64,000 nucleotides of DNA from Muricoccus nepalensis (GTDB taxonomy: Bacteria > Pseudomonadota > Alphaproteobacteria > Acetobacterales > Acetobacteraceae): the NCBI RefSeq assembly GCF_006438825.1, contig NZ_RCZP01000008.1, positions 17,051-81,050 of the forward strand, in the 5' to 3' direction. The notes below the pieces were generated by a model that worked only from the letters and a program-made list of their open reading frames with translations, was not told the origin of the DNA and did no database searches. Positions 26,145-34,445 of this stretch are shown here, piece after piece. The translations under genes and the position numbers were made by a program. Within the stretch, counting starts at the first letter, position 1; the number at the start of each line of letters is the position of its first letter.

Positions 26145-26183
26145 CCAGGGAAATCCGGTGACCAGCTGGGTTTCCCTGGTCAC
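26145..26183 (+). promoter_or_regulatory. Pair of mutually exclusive hairpins upstream of czcD
   Basis: CCAGGGAAA (26145-26153) can pair perfectly with TTTCCCTGG (26171-26179). GTGACCAG (26158-26165) can pair perfectly with CTGGTCAC (26176-26183). The right arms share four bases, so only one hairpin can form at a time. The site is about 240 bases before the czcD ATG and may act as an RNA switch or as an operator; neither is proven. Confidence 0.35.
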
Positions 26184-26419
26184 TCCATGTCAGGTGCCAC
26201 TCAGGGACGAGGCAAACGGGAGAGGCACGTCTGTCCTTGCCACCGAGGACGGCGAAATGTCTCTGTTCGAGCGGCCTCTCGGGTCGAAAAGCCACTTGGC
26301 AGTCGTGGCTGCACCACTGCTCTGTGGCGCTCACACTATGCCCGTCGTGCACCAATCCCTGGAGGTTCCCGGGACGTCATTAAGTGGGCGTGCGGCGTCA
26401 CGCAGATGCGGAGGTCCAG

Positions 26420-27340
26420 ATGGGTAGCGGTCATGACCACGGCGGGGGGAACGCCAACTCGGCCGCGCTTGCGAAGGCACTTGGGCTGACGGGCGCGTTC
26501 ATGTTGGCCGAGGTGGCGGGCGCCTACGCCTTCAACAGCCTCGCGCTGCTTTCCGACGCAGCTCACATGTTGACGGATGCGCTCGCCCTCGCCGTCGCCC
26601 TGATCGCCATTCGGGTCGGGCGCCGCCCAGCCGACCGGCGGAGGACCTGGGGTTACCACCGCTCTGAGATCCTGGCGGCCGCTTTCAATGCCTCACTGCT
26701 GTTCTTGGTGGCCATCTATATCCTCTACGAGGCCTACCAGCGTTTTCGCGAACCTGCATCGGTGGGCAGCGTCGGCATGCTGGCCGTCGCCGTTTTCGGC
26801 CTGCTTGTGAATTGGATTTCCATGCGCCTGCTCGCAGGCGGCAGCGAGGGCAGCCTCAACGTGAAAGGGGCCTACCTCGAAGTCTGGAGCGACTTCCTGG
26901 GATCAGTAGCCGTCATCATAGGCGCAGGGGTCATCTGGGCCACCGGCTGGACCTGGGTGGACGCCGTGCTCGGCATCGGCATCGCCCTGTGGGTTCTGCC
27001 ACGCACCTGGACCCTCCTATCCGAGGCGGTCGACGTGCTGCTGGAGAGCGTCCCCAAGGGCATCGACCTTGATGCCGTGGAGACCGCCATGCGGGAGACC
27101 GCTGGAGTGGGCGACATCCACGACCTCCATGTATGGTCACTGACCAGCGGCAAGGTCGCCTTGTCGGCCCATGTCGTGGTGGAGCCTTCGCTGGCGAGGG
27201 AGGACCGCCTGGAGGACGCCCTAGGCGTGATGCTGGCGGAGCGGTTCGGCATCACCCACGTGACGGTGCAGGCTGAACTGGCGGGTGCTCACGGCGGGCT
27301 CCCGACAGACACCTGGGGCACTGTTCCTGACCACACATAG
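26420..27340 (+). CDS. czcD: CDF family zinc/cobalt/cadmium exporter
   Basis: A 306-residue cation diffusion facilitator in the inner membrane, exchanging cytoplasmic Zn, Co or Cd for protons. Six transmembrane helices; the metal site is given by SLALLSDAAHMLTDALALAV (TM2, HxxxD) and YLEVWSDFLGSVAVIIGAGV (TM5-like WSDxxxS). The C-terminal cytoplasmic domain reads DIHDLHVWSLTSGKVALSAH, as in CzcD. The start at 26420 with GGAGG just upstream was preferred to a GTG at 26384. The N-terminus begins with a short His stretch (GSGHDHGGG). Confidence 0.95.
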   Translation: MGSGHDHGGGNANSAALAKALGLTGAFMLAEVAGAYAFNSLALLSDAAHMLTDALALAVALIAIRVGRRPADRRRTWGYHRSEILAAAFNASLLFLVAIYILYEAYQRFREPASVGSVGMLAVAVFGLLVNWISMRLLAGGSEGSLNVKGAYLEVWSDFLGSVAVIIGAGVIWATGWTWVDAVLGIGIALWVLPRTWTLLSEAVDVLLESVPKGIDLDAVETAMRETAGVGDIHDLHVWSLTSGKVALSAHVVVEPSLAREDRLEDALGVMLAERFGITHVTVQAELAGAHGGLPTDTWGTVPDHT

Positions 27341-27398
27341 GTCGCACCCAGCCCGCAGACCGACAAAGCCGCGACGCGACCATGTCATGTCGCCTCGG

Positions 27399-27809
27399 CT
27401 ACTTCGACGGAGCCAGGGCCTCAATGATGTGGCACTCCGCCACCTTACCGCGGCGGCATTGTCCAATAAGGGAGTCCAACTCCCGGCGCAGTGCCTGGAG
27501 GTCGGCGATCTTTCGATCCACTTCACCCAGGTGCTCGCGGGCGATGACGTCTACTGCATCGCAGGAGCGATCCCGGTCCTCAGCGAGGTCCAGGAGGGCA
27601 CGGATCTGGTCCAGGGAGAACCCGAGGTCGCGGGCGCGCCTGATGAAGCTCAATCGCCCAAGATGGGCGTCATCATAGATCCGGTAGTTCCCAGCAGTGC
27701 GTGCGGGTGCTGGAAGGAGCCCCACGCGCTCATACCAGCGGATTGTCTCCACCTTGGTGTCAGTCACCTTCGCAAGGGCACCAATGTTGAGCGGTTTTTC
27801 GGCGAGCAT
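27399..27809 (-). CDS. MerR family regulator of the Zn/Cd/Pb ATPase operon
   Basis: A 136-residue metal sensor divergent from the HMA/P-type ATPase genes. HTH: LNIGALAKVTDTKVETIRWY; wing: RIYDDAHLGRLSFIRRARDL. The metal-binding residues of the ZntR/CadR/PbrR group are present: Cys in DRSCDAVD and Cys-Cys in GQCRRGKVAECHIIEAL. The start codon lies a few bases from the operator at 27817-27837, so the protein probably represses and activates from a shared divergent promoter. Confidence 0.93.
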   Translation of the reverse strand: MLAEKPLNIGALAKVTDTKVETIRWYERVGLLPAPARTAGNYRIYDDAHLGRLSFIRRARDLGFSLDQIRALLDLAEDRDRSCDAVDVIAREHLGEVDRKIADLQALRRELDSLIGQCRRGKVAECHIIEALAPSK

Positions 27810-27813
27810 TCCC

Positions 27814-27844
27814 TTGACCCTGTAGCGACCACAGGGTCCATATA
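27814..27844 (+). promoter_or_regulatory. MerR-type promoter of the HMA/ATPase operon
   Basis: TTGACC (27814-27819) and a poor -10 (CATATA, 27839-27844) are separated by 19 bases. The spacer contains ACCCTGT-7 bases-ACAGGGT (27817-27837), matching the known CadR/PbrR-type dyad. It lies between the divergent regulator and the metallochaperone gene, the classical arrangement. Confidence 0.85.
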
Positions 27845-27903
27845 GGGTGCCTTAGTCTCCCGCAGCAACTGGCAGGGAGATGCCCGAAAAGGGAAGGCAA
27901 GCG

Positions 27904-28152
27904 ATGACAAACCCTGAAAGCACGACGTCCGGGACGCAGGTTGACCTGCGCTACCTCGTCCATGGCATGGACTGCACCAGCTGCGCCCTGAAGATCGAGG
28001 ACGCTGTCGAGCAGCTGGGTGGCGCTGAGGACATCCAGGTCAACTACAAGACCCAGGTTCTGGAACTCCGGCTGGACGAGGCGACAACGCCCCGATCAGC
28101 GGTCGAAGAGAAGATCCAGGGCCTCGGCTACCGCGTCGCCCCGCTCGGCTGA
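27904..28152 (+). CDS. Heavy-metal-associated (HMA) domain metallochaperone
   Basis: An 82-residue cytoplasmic protein consisting of one ferredoxin-like HMA fold with the metal-binding motif GMDCTSCALKIE and the typical ending VEEKIQGLGYRVAPL. The sequence is closely related to the HMA domain at the N-terminus of the ATPase 23 bases downstream (for example YxxGMDCxSCxxKIExAV), so one arose from the other. It probably delivers Zn, Cd or Pb to the pump. The ATG at 27904 with a GGGAAGG upstream was chosen over an ATG at 27880. Confidence 0.9.
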   Translation: MTNPESTTSGTQVDLRYLVHGMDCTSCALKIEDAVEQLGGAEDIQVNYKTQVLELRLDEATTPRSAVEEKIQGLGYRVAPLG

Positions 28153-28174
28153 TCTGGGCAGAGAGGACAGGACG

Positions 28175-30370
28175 ATGGCAGACGGCGGAACGGTCAGCCT
28201 AGACCAAGGGACCCGAGCGGTCCTTCGATACCATGTCGAGGGTATGGATTGCCCCTCCTGCGCCTCAAAGATCGAAACGGCCGTCGGCCGTTTCGGGGGC
28301 GCCGAGGACATACGGGTCAACTACCACGCCCAGGTCCTGGCCTTCCGGCTGGACGAGGCCGCCACGCCCCGCTCAGCCGTTGAGGAGCAGATCCGCAAGC
28401 TCGGTTATGGCGTCGCCCCCGTCGAGCCACCGCGGGTTGCCACCGGTGAACCTGGTGCCGTCGTCGATGACGAGAGAGCCAGTCGCGCCCGCCAACCCTG
28501 GTGGGGGGGCACCAAGGCCCGCCTGGCTGCCCTCATTGGCATCCTGACAATCGCCGGGTTCGCTGCATCGCTTGCCATCCCCGCGCTGGACCACTGGGCC
28601 TACCTACCCGCCGCCCTGGTTGGCCTCGTCTTCTTTGGGAGGAAAGCCATTGCCGCCGCGCGTGCGGGCTCGCCTTTCTCCATCGAGATGTTGATGTCGA
28701 TCGCAACGGTGGGCGCCATTGCTATCGGCGCGACCTCCGAAGCGGCGGTCGTGGTGTTCCTCTTCACCGTCGGCGAACTGCTTGAGAACGTGGCGGCCGG
28801 GCGAGCCCGGGCTGGCATCGAGGCGCTTGGCGCCCTGGTACCCAGGACAGCCTTGCTTGTTGAAAACGGGACAGCGCGGGAGGTACCCGCCGCCAGTCTG
28901 AAGGTTGGCGATCTCGTCCTCGTTCGCCCAGGCGACCGCGTCTCGGCCGACGGCGAAGTGGCGGAAGGGGAATCCGAGGTCGACGAGAGTCCAGTCACCG
29001 GCGAATCGGTGCCCGTGCCCAAAGTGGAGGGCGCCCTGGTCTTTGCGGGCAGCATCAACGCCTCGGGTGCCCTGCAGGTCCGGGTGACCCGCCCCGCCCA
29101 CGACAACACCATCGCCCGCATCATCCGGCTGGTGGATGAGGCCCAAGAAGCCAAGGCACCGACCGCCCGCTTTATCGAGCGCTTCTCCGCCATCTACACG
29201 CCGATCGCGGTGGCCGTGGCCGCCCTGGTCGCCATCGCACCACCGCTTGTCGTCGGCGCGGACTGGGGCACCTGGATCTACCGCGGCTTGGCGCTACTGC
29301 TGGTTGCCTGTCCGTGCGCCCTTGTCCTCTCGACGCCCGCAGCCATCGCCTCCGGTCTGGCGGTCGGCACCCGGCGCGGCCTGTTGGTCAAGGGAGGCGG
29401 CGCCCTGGAAACTATCGGCCGGATCCGCACTGTCGCCTTCGACAAAACCGGTACCCTGACCGAAGGGCGCCCGCGCGTGACCGACCTCCTAGCCCTGTCA
29501 GGCCCAGAGCGCACTATGCTCGGCTTCGCCGCCGCAGTGGAGAATGGCTCCAGCCACCCGCTGGGCCGCGCCATCCTGGATCGGGCAGATGCAGACGGTA
29601 TCCCGCTACGCCCGGCCAAGGATGCCCGAGCCATCCCCGGTAAGGCCGTCGAGGCCGTCGTCACCGGTAAGCGCGTGTCGGTCGGATCGCCCTCCTTTGT
29701 GGCCGAGCAGGCGCGGCTATCTGCGAACGCCGGGGAAGTGGTCGCCGGGTGGGAGAACCAGGGCAAGACAGTAGTCATCGTTTCCGTGGACGGCGTCCCC
29801 ACAGGCCTCATCGCTGTCCGTGACGAGCCCCGGCCGGACGCCGCCGAGGGCATCGCTTCGCTCCATGCCTTGGGCGTCGAAACCGTCATGCTGACGGGTG
29901 ACAATGTCCGCACTGGTCAAGCCATCGCGGGAGCACTTGGCCTCCAGGTCAAAGCGGGGCTGCTACCCGAGGATAAGCTGCGCGAGATCGGTGCCCTCAA
30001 GGCACAGGCGCCCGTGGCGATGGTGGGTGATGGCATCAACGATGCGCCAGCGCTCGCCGCCTCCTCGGTCGGCATCGCGATGGGCGGCGGGACTGACGTC
30101 GCTCTGGAAACCGCCGATGCCGCGCTACTGAACAGCCGTGTCGTGGACGTGGCCGCCCTGGTTGGCCTATCGCGGGCGACCCTGGCTAACATCCACCAGA
30201 ATGTCGCCATCGCGCTTGGCTTGAAGGCCGTCTTCCTGGTGACGACCGTCCTCGGCATTACCGGCCTCTGGCCCGCCGTGCTGGCGGACACCGGCGCAAC
30301 GGTGCTGGTCACCCTGAACGCTCTGCGGCTCCTCGGATATCGCTTCAGGGGATTGGCAGCGCGTGGCTGA
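28175..30370 (+). CDS. zntA: Zn/Cd/Pb-transporting P1B-type ATPase
   Basis: A 731-residue inner-membrane pump exporting Zn, Cd or Pb at the cost of ATP. N-terminal HMA domain with GMDCPSC (Cys26, Cys29); eight membrane helices; TM6 motif CPC (Cys379-Pro-Cys381); phosphorylation site DKTGTLTEGRP with Asp423; HP locus GSSHPLGRAI; hinge MVGDGINDAPALAASSVG. The last helix reads ADTGATVLVTLNALRLL, the mark of the Zn/Cd (P1B-2) rather than Cu subgroup. It follows the chaperone gene and overlaps lspA by eight bases. Confidence 0.96.
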   Translation: MADGGTVSLDQGTRAVLRYHVEGMDCPSCASKIETAVGRFGGAEDIRVNYHAQVLAFRLDEAATPRSAVEEQIRKLGYGVAPVEPPRVATGEPGAVVDDERASRARQPWWGGTKARLAALIGILTIAGFAASLAIPALDHWAYLPAALVGLVFFGRKAIAAARAGSPFSIEMLMSIATVGAIAIGATSEAAVVVFLFTVGELLENVAAGRARAGIEALGALVPRTALLVENGTAREVPAASLKVGDLVLVRPGDRVSADGEVAEGESEVDESPVTGESVPVPKVEGALVFAGSINASGALQVRVTRPAHDNTIARIIRLVDEAQEAKAPTARFIERFSAIYTPIAVAVAALVAIAPPLVVGADWGTWIYRGLALLLVACPCALVLSTPAAIASGLAVGTRRGLLVKGGGALETIGRIRTVAFDKTGTLTEGRPRVTDLLALSGPERTMLGFAAAVENGSSHPLGRAILDRADADGIPLRPAKDARAIPGKAVEAVVTGKRVSVGSPSFVAEQARLSANAGEVVAGWENQGKTVVIVSVDGVPTGLIAVRDEPRPDAAEGIASLHALGVETVMLTGDNVRTGQAIAGALGLQVKAGLLPEDKLREIGALKAQAPVAMVGDGINDAPALAASSVGIAMGGGTDVALETADAALLNSRVVDVAALVGLSRATLANIHQNVAIALGLKAVFLVTTVLGITGLWPAVLADTGATVLVTLNALRLLGYRFRGLAARG

Positions 30371-30917
30371 GAACCAGTCCAAAGCGGCGGCCCTGAGGCC
30401 ATCCCGGCCGCGCGCTTTCTGGGCCTGGGGTGCGGCCACGGCGCTGCTGGCCTTTGTCCTAGACCAGGCGACGAAGTGGTGGGTTCTGACCGATCTCATG
30501 AATCCACCCCAGGTCATCCCAATCACCCCGTTCTTCAATCTGGTGCTGGGACGGAACCGGGGCGTCACCTTTGGCCTGCTGGCGGCCGATCACCCCGCCG
30601 CGCCCTGGCTGCTGTCCTCCATGGCCCTCGTCATTATCGTCGTTCTTCTCGTCTGGATGGTGCGCGACCGACGCCCAGGAGTAGCTGCCTCGCTCGGGTT
30701 CATCGTCGGGGGGGCGCTGGGCAACGTTGTGGACCGCATGCGGCATGGAGCCGTGACGGACTTCCTGGACTTCCATGCCGCTGGTTACCACTGGCCTGCC
30801 TTTAACCTGGCGGATACGGCCATCTTTGTCGGCGTCGCCCTGCTGCTATTGACCAGCGGAAGGATCGAGCCAGCAGGTGCTGGAACTACCGACCCGGTCC
30901 TGAGAGCTGAACCGTGA
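30363..30917 (+). CDS. lspA: Lipoprotein signal peptidase (signal peptidase II)
   Basis: A 184-residue inner-membrane aspartic protease cleaving prolipoproteins. Conserved blocks: VLDQATKWWV, GALGNVVDRMRHGAVTDFLD (first catalytic Asp) and FNLADTAIFVG (second catalytic Asp). Four transmembrane helices. The GTG start overlaps the end of the ATPase gene, so it belongs to the same operon. An lspA copy next to a Zn/Cd/Pb ATPase is a recurrent pattern in lead/cadmium resistance operons (pbrC-like), and it is probably an extra copy rather than the housekeeping one. Confidence 0.95.
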   Translation: MAENQSKAAALRPSRPRAFWAWGAATALLAFVLDQATKWWVLTDLMNPPQVIPITPFFNLVLGRNRGVTFGLLAADHPAAPWLLSSMALVIIVVLLVWMVRDRRPGVAASLGFIVGGALGNVVDRMRHGAVTDFLDFHAAGYHWPAFNLADTAIFVGVALLLLTSGRIEPAGAGTTDPVLRAEP

Positions 30918-31651
30918 ACTCGCTCCTCCAGATGTCGGGCCTCCTAACCGCCTTCATGGCGGGTATGGTTTCCTTTCTGTCGCCCTGTGTCCTGCCGCTG
31001 GTGCCTGGCTACGTATCCTACGTTGCCGGTCGCTCGATCGACACTGAACGTACAGCGCCAGGCCGCCTCGCAACTGTTGGTCTCGGGTTCTGCTTTGTGC
31101 TGGGCTTCGCCACTGTCTTTGTGGCGATGGGTGCGGGTGCCTCGGCTCTCAGTGGAGCACTGCTACGGTATCGCTACGAGGCTGGGATCGTGGGCGGGGT
31201 GGTGGTCATCCTGTTCGGCCTGATGACCACGGGCATCCTGCGGTTAATGCCGTTCCAACGCGACCTCCGGTTCATGCCAAAGATCAGCGGCGGCACACCG
31301 CTCTCGGCCTACGTGCTCGGGTTGGCATTCGCCTTTGGTTGGACGCCCTGCATCGGTCCTGTTCTCGGCGCCATCTTGGCGTTGACCGCTACAAGCGACA
31401 TCAGCCACCTCGGCATCATGCTCCTGGCCACCTATGCGGCCGGGCTCGGCGTGCCCTTCCTATTGGTGGCTGCCTTTGCGGATGCCTTTCTCCGGGGCCC
31501 GTTCCGCTCCCTCCGCCGCGTCGGGCATGTCCTCCAACTCGTAGCGGGTGGCGTCATGGTGGTCATGGGAGTGGCCATGATCACGGGCCACCTCACTGAC
31601 TTCGCCATCCTGATGCTCCAGCTCTTTCCCGGGTTGGGGAGCATTGGATGA
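30914..31651 (+). CDS. ccdA: CcdA/DsbD-type thiol-disulfide membrane protein
   Basis: A 245-residue protein with six transmembrane helices. The two conserved redox Cys are present: SFLSPCVLPLVPGY in TM1 and [18 protein letters not shown] in TM4. Such proteins carry electrons from cytoplasmic thioredoxin to the periplasm, for cytochrome c maturation or repair of thiols damaged by metals. GTG start, overlapping the lspA stop by four bases; it is therefore part of the metal operon, where protection of periplasmic thiols would make sense. Confidence 0.93.
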   Translation: MNSLLQMSGLLTAFMAGMVSFLSPCVLPLVPGYVSYVAGRSIDTERTAPGRLATVGLGFCFVLGFATVFVAMGAGASALSGALLRYRYEAGIVGGVVVILFGLMTTGILRLMPFQRDLRFMPKISGGTPLSAYVLGLAFAFGWTPCIGPVLGAILALTATSDISHLGIMLLATYAAGLGVPFLLVAAFADAFLRGPFRSLRRVGHVLQLVAGGVMVVMGVAMITGHLTDFAILMLQLFPGLGSIG

Positions 31652-31752
31652 GCATGGTTGGGACCTCTGGCTGCCAACCATCTCTTGGAGCCACCGAGCA
31701 GGAGCATGGTGATGCTCCTGCACTGAATAACGCGATGAATAAGGAAAACCGA

Positions 31753-32652
31753 ATGGCGCACAAGCCGACTGTGCAGGGCTTTTACCACGAGCAGTCGGGG
31801 AGTGTGGCCTACGTGGTCGCGGATCCAGGAACCGGCAAATGCATGGTCATCGACCCGGTACTCGGCTTCGACCTGAAATCTGGCAGCATCGACACCACTC
31901 CGTCAGACCAGGTTCGCGACTATATCCTCGGTCGAGGACTGGCCGTGGAATGGGTGTTGGATACCCATCCCCATGCTGACCACCTCTCCGGTGTCGCCTA
32001 CCTGAGCGGGCAACTGCATGCACCTACTGCTATCGGCGAGCGGGTTAACGTCGTCCAGGAGATCTGGGCCGAGATCTATAATCTGCCCAGCATACATAGG
32101 AACGGGCGCGAGTGCTGGCATCGGCTCCTTGCTGATGGCGACCGCTTTCACGTTGGCGACCTGGAAGTGGAGGTGCTCTTCTCTCCCGGGCATACAGCAG
32201 CGTCGGTGACCTACGTCGTTGGTGACGCCGCCTTTGTCCATGACACCCTTTTCATGCCGGACGGAGGAACAGCACGGGCGGATTTCCCTGGTGGGGACGC
32301 ACGCGCGCTTTACCGAAGCATCCAGAGGATCCTTTCACTTCCGCCGGAAACGCGCCTCTTTACCGGCCATGACTATCGCCCGGGAGGGCGTGAAGTGCGT
32401 TGGGAGTCCACCGTCGCCGAGCAGCAAGCAGCCAATATCCACCTGAGGGACGCCAAGGGGGAGGACGCCTTTGTCCGGCTCAGAACTGAGCGTGACCGGT
32501 GCCTACCCCTGCCCGAGATGATGCTCGCCGCGTTGCAGGTAAACCTCCGCGCCGGGCATCTGCCAGAACCGGAAGTGAACGGCACTTCATACCTGAGGGT
32601 GCCGATCAACCGCTTCGCTGCTCTATCATCAGATACGGCGACCTCCCGTTGA
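31753..32652 (+). CDS. Metallo-beta-lactamase-fold protein, Blh/persulfide dioxygenase type
   Basis: A 299-residue cytoplasmic enzyme. The metal-site motif THPHADHLSGVAYL is present, with later ligands in SPGHTAASVTYVVGDAAFVH and the DYRPGG-containing TGHDYRPGG. This group (Blh, SdoA-like) oxidises glutathione persulfide to sulfite. The start at 31753 has AAGGA upstream; a longer frame from an ATGA overlap with ccdA at 31648 is the alternative. In this operon it may remove persulfides formed from sulfide, which also precipitates soft metals; the link is inference. Confidence 0.88.
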   Translation: MAHKPTVQGFYHEQSGSVAYVVADPGTGKCMVIDPVLGFDLKSGSIDTTPSDQVRDYILGRGLAVEWVLDTHPHADHLSGVAYLSGQLHAPTAIGERVNVVQEIWAEIYNLPSIHRNGRECWHRLLADGDRFHVGDLEVEVLFSPGHTAASVTYVVGDAAFVHDTLFMPDGGTARADFPGGDARALYRSIQRILSLPPETRLFTGHDYRPGGREVRWESTVAEQQAANIHLRDAKGEDAFVRLRTERDRCLPLPEMMLAALQVNLRAGHLPEPEVNGTSYLRVPINRFAALSSDTATSR

Positions 32653-32812
32653 TCTCCAGGGCTCAAAGACAATCCGGTCTTCCCGGATGCTCAGAGAGTG
32701 TTCCGATGCTCGGTGGCTGGCTTCAAGTGATGGATCGATATCTTCGTGGCGGGTCGTCTGCTGGGCGTGGGTGTCTCATCGCCAGCGCTTCTCGTGGGTC
32801 TGGGGCACTCGG

Positions 32813-33430
32813 ATGAGCGATGACGACGACCTTCCCAAGGACTTAGGCAGCATCACGCCCGCATATCGCAGGGCTCTATGGATCGTTGTAGGCCTTAATG
32901 TTGGGTATGGCCTCGTGGAGATGGTGGGAGGCTTTATCTCGGGTAGCCAGGCATTGAAGGCAGACGCCTTGGACTTCCTCGGTGATGGCCTGATCAGTTT
33001 TCTCGGCCTACTCGCTATCGGCTGGAGCCTAGCATGGCGAGCCCGCTCCGCTCTCATACAAGGGCTATTCCTTGCGGTCCTTGGCATCGGCGTGCTCGTC
33101 ACGACTGGCTACCGGGTTCTGGTGCTGAACCAGCCCGAGGCTGAATTGATGGGCCTGTTCGGCGCGATCGCCCTGGTAGTCAACGTGGCCGCCGCAGCGG
33201 TGCTCATCCCACACAGGGAAGGCGACGCCAATGTCCGGGCTGTCTGGCTGTTCAGCCGCAACGACGCCATTGGTAACCTTGCCGTCGTGATCGCTGCGGG
33301 CCTCGTATGGTGGACCGGGACGGCATGGCCGGACCTCGCCGTAGCCATCGTGATCGCAGGACTTTTCCTGCAATCGGCCTGGTCGATTATCCGCGATGCG
33401 CTTGCGGATCTCAGGGTGGCGCATGACTGA
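32813..33430 (+). CDS. Small CDF-type cation transporter
   Basis: A 205-residue inner-membrane protein with six predicted helices but without the cytoplasmic C-terminal domain of CzcD. The two CDF metal sites are visible: ALKADALDFLGDGLISF (Asp-Asp in TM2, in place of HxxxD) and WLFSRNDAIGNLAVVIAAGL (TM5). Substrate is presumably a divalent cation. The ATG at 32813 lacks a strong ribosome site. The gene overlaps the next by eight bases. Confidence 0.88.
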   Translation: MSDDDDLPKDLGSITPAYRRALWIVVGLNVGYGLVEMVGGFISGSQALKADALDFLGDGLISFLGLLAIGWSLAWRARSALIQGLFLAVLGIGVLVTTGYRVLVLNQPEAELMGLFGAIALVVNVAAAAVLIPHREGDANVRAVWLFSRNDAIGNLAVVIAAGLVWWTGTAWPDLAVAIVIAGLFLQSAWSIIRDALADLRVAHD

Positions 33431-34430
33431 CGATGTGCCCGACAACCCTGTCGAGGTACATGCAGTTGAATCGAGTGGCCCCGGCGCCGCGGTGCGGGTC
33501 GCCGCCTGCACGACCCCGGTCCACCTCGCGGATCCCGCCGCGAACGCCGACATCCTTCTGGAAGTCGCACGCACCTGCGCCGAGCGGTCGGTGTCGCTGG
33601 TCGCCTTTCCCGAACTGGCGCTGACCGGGTACTCCATCGACGACCTCTTCCTCCAAGATGTCGTCCTGGACGCTGCTGAGGCCGCCGTGGAGCGGGTGGT
33701 GGAGGCGTCAGCCCACTTGCCCTCCGTCATGGTGCTGGGCGTCCCCCTGCGCCATGCTGGCCGCGTCTACAACACGGCCGTCATCATCCACCGGGGCAAG
33801 CTGCTAGGCGTGGTGCCCAAGGTCCATCTGCCGAACTACCGGGAGTTCTACGAGCACCGTTATTTCGCGTCCGGTAATGGGACGGACGGAAGCGTCATCC
33901 GCTTGGGGCGGCACTCTGTCCCGTTCGGCCCCGATCTTCTCTTCGTGGCCGAGGACCGCCCGGGGCTCATTGTGCACGTCGAGATCTGCGAAGATGTGTG
34001 GGTGCCCAAGCAGCCGAGCGCCCTGGGTGCATTGGCCGGAGCCACCGTCCTGGTGAACCTGTCTGCCAGCAACATCACCGTTGGAAAGGCTGACACCCGG
34101 CGCATGCTGTGCCAGGCCCAGTCGGCCCGTTGCACGGCAGCCTACCTTTACACGGCGTCGGGTGAGGGTGAGTCGACGACTGACCTTGCATGGGACGGCC
34201 AGACCTCGATTTACGAGGATGGGGTCCTTCTTGCGGAGACCTCCCGCTTCGAACCAGGAGCCCGGCTTGCCGTCGCGAACGTCGACGTCGACCGTCTGAA
34301 CGACGCACGAGCCCGCTCGGACATCTTTGCGCAATGCCGTACGCTCCATGAGGCCCAGGTGGCCCGCTTCCGTCGTATCGGCTACGGCGAGCAGTGGGGC
34401 TACGTGCGACGCAATGGAATAACTTGCTAG
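33423..34430 (+). CDS. Glutaminase (nitrilase-like) domain of NAD synthetase, synthetase domain missing
   Basis: A 335-residue protein matching only the amidase half of glutamine-dependent NAD synthetase (NadE, normally ~680 residues). The nitrilase triad is intact: Glu in AFPELALTGYS, Lys in PKVHLPNYREFYEHRYFA, Cys in VEICEDVWVP. The chain stops after RNGITC, where the ATP-pyrophosphatase domain (SGGxDS) should begin, and none follows. It could therefore act as a free glutaminase/amidase, or be a truncated relic. It overlaps the CDF gene and precedes the sco gene by 15 bases. Confidence 0.85.
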   Translation: MTDDVPDNPVEVHAVESSGPGAAVRVAACTTPVHLADPAANADILLEVARTCAERSVSLVAFPELALTGYSIDDLFLQDVVLDAAEAAVERVVEASAHLPSVMVLGVPLRHAGRVYNTAVIIHRGKLLGVVPKVHLPNYREFYEHRYFASGNGTDGSVIRLGRHSVPFGPDLLFVAEDRPGLIVHVEICEDVWVPKQPSALGALAGATVLVNLSASNITVGKADTRRMLCQAQSARCTAAYLYTASGEGESTTDLAWDGQTSIYEDGVLLAETSRFEPGARLAVANVDVDRLNDARARSDIFAQCRTLHEAQVARFRRIGYGEQWGYVRRNGITC

Positions 34431-34445
34431 GACTGACCTGATCGG

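Noticed and set aside
26138-26200. NiCo riboswitch upstream of czcD
   Set aside because: The competing hairpins do not show the four-way junction and conserved G-rich loops of that class as far as I can see; recorded only as an unexplained structure.
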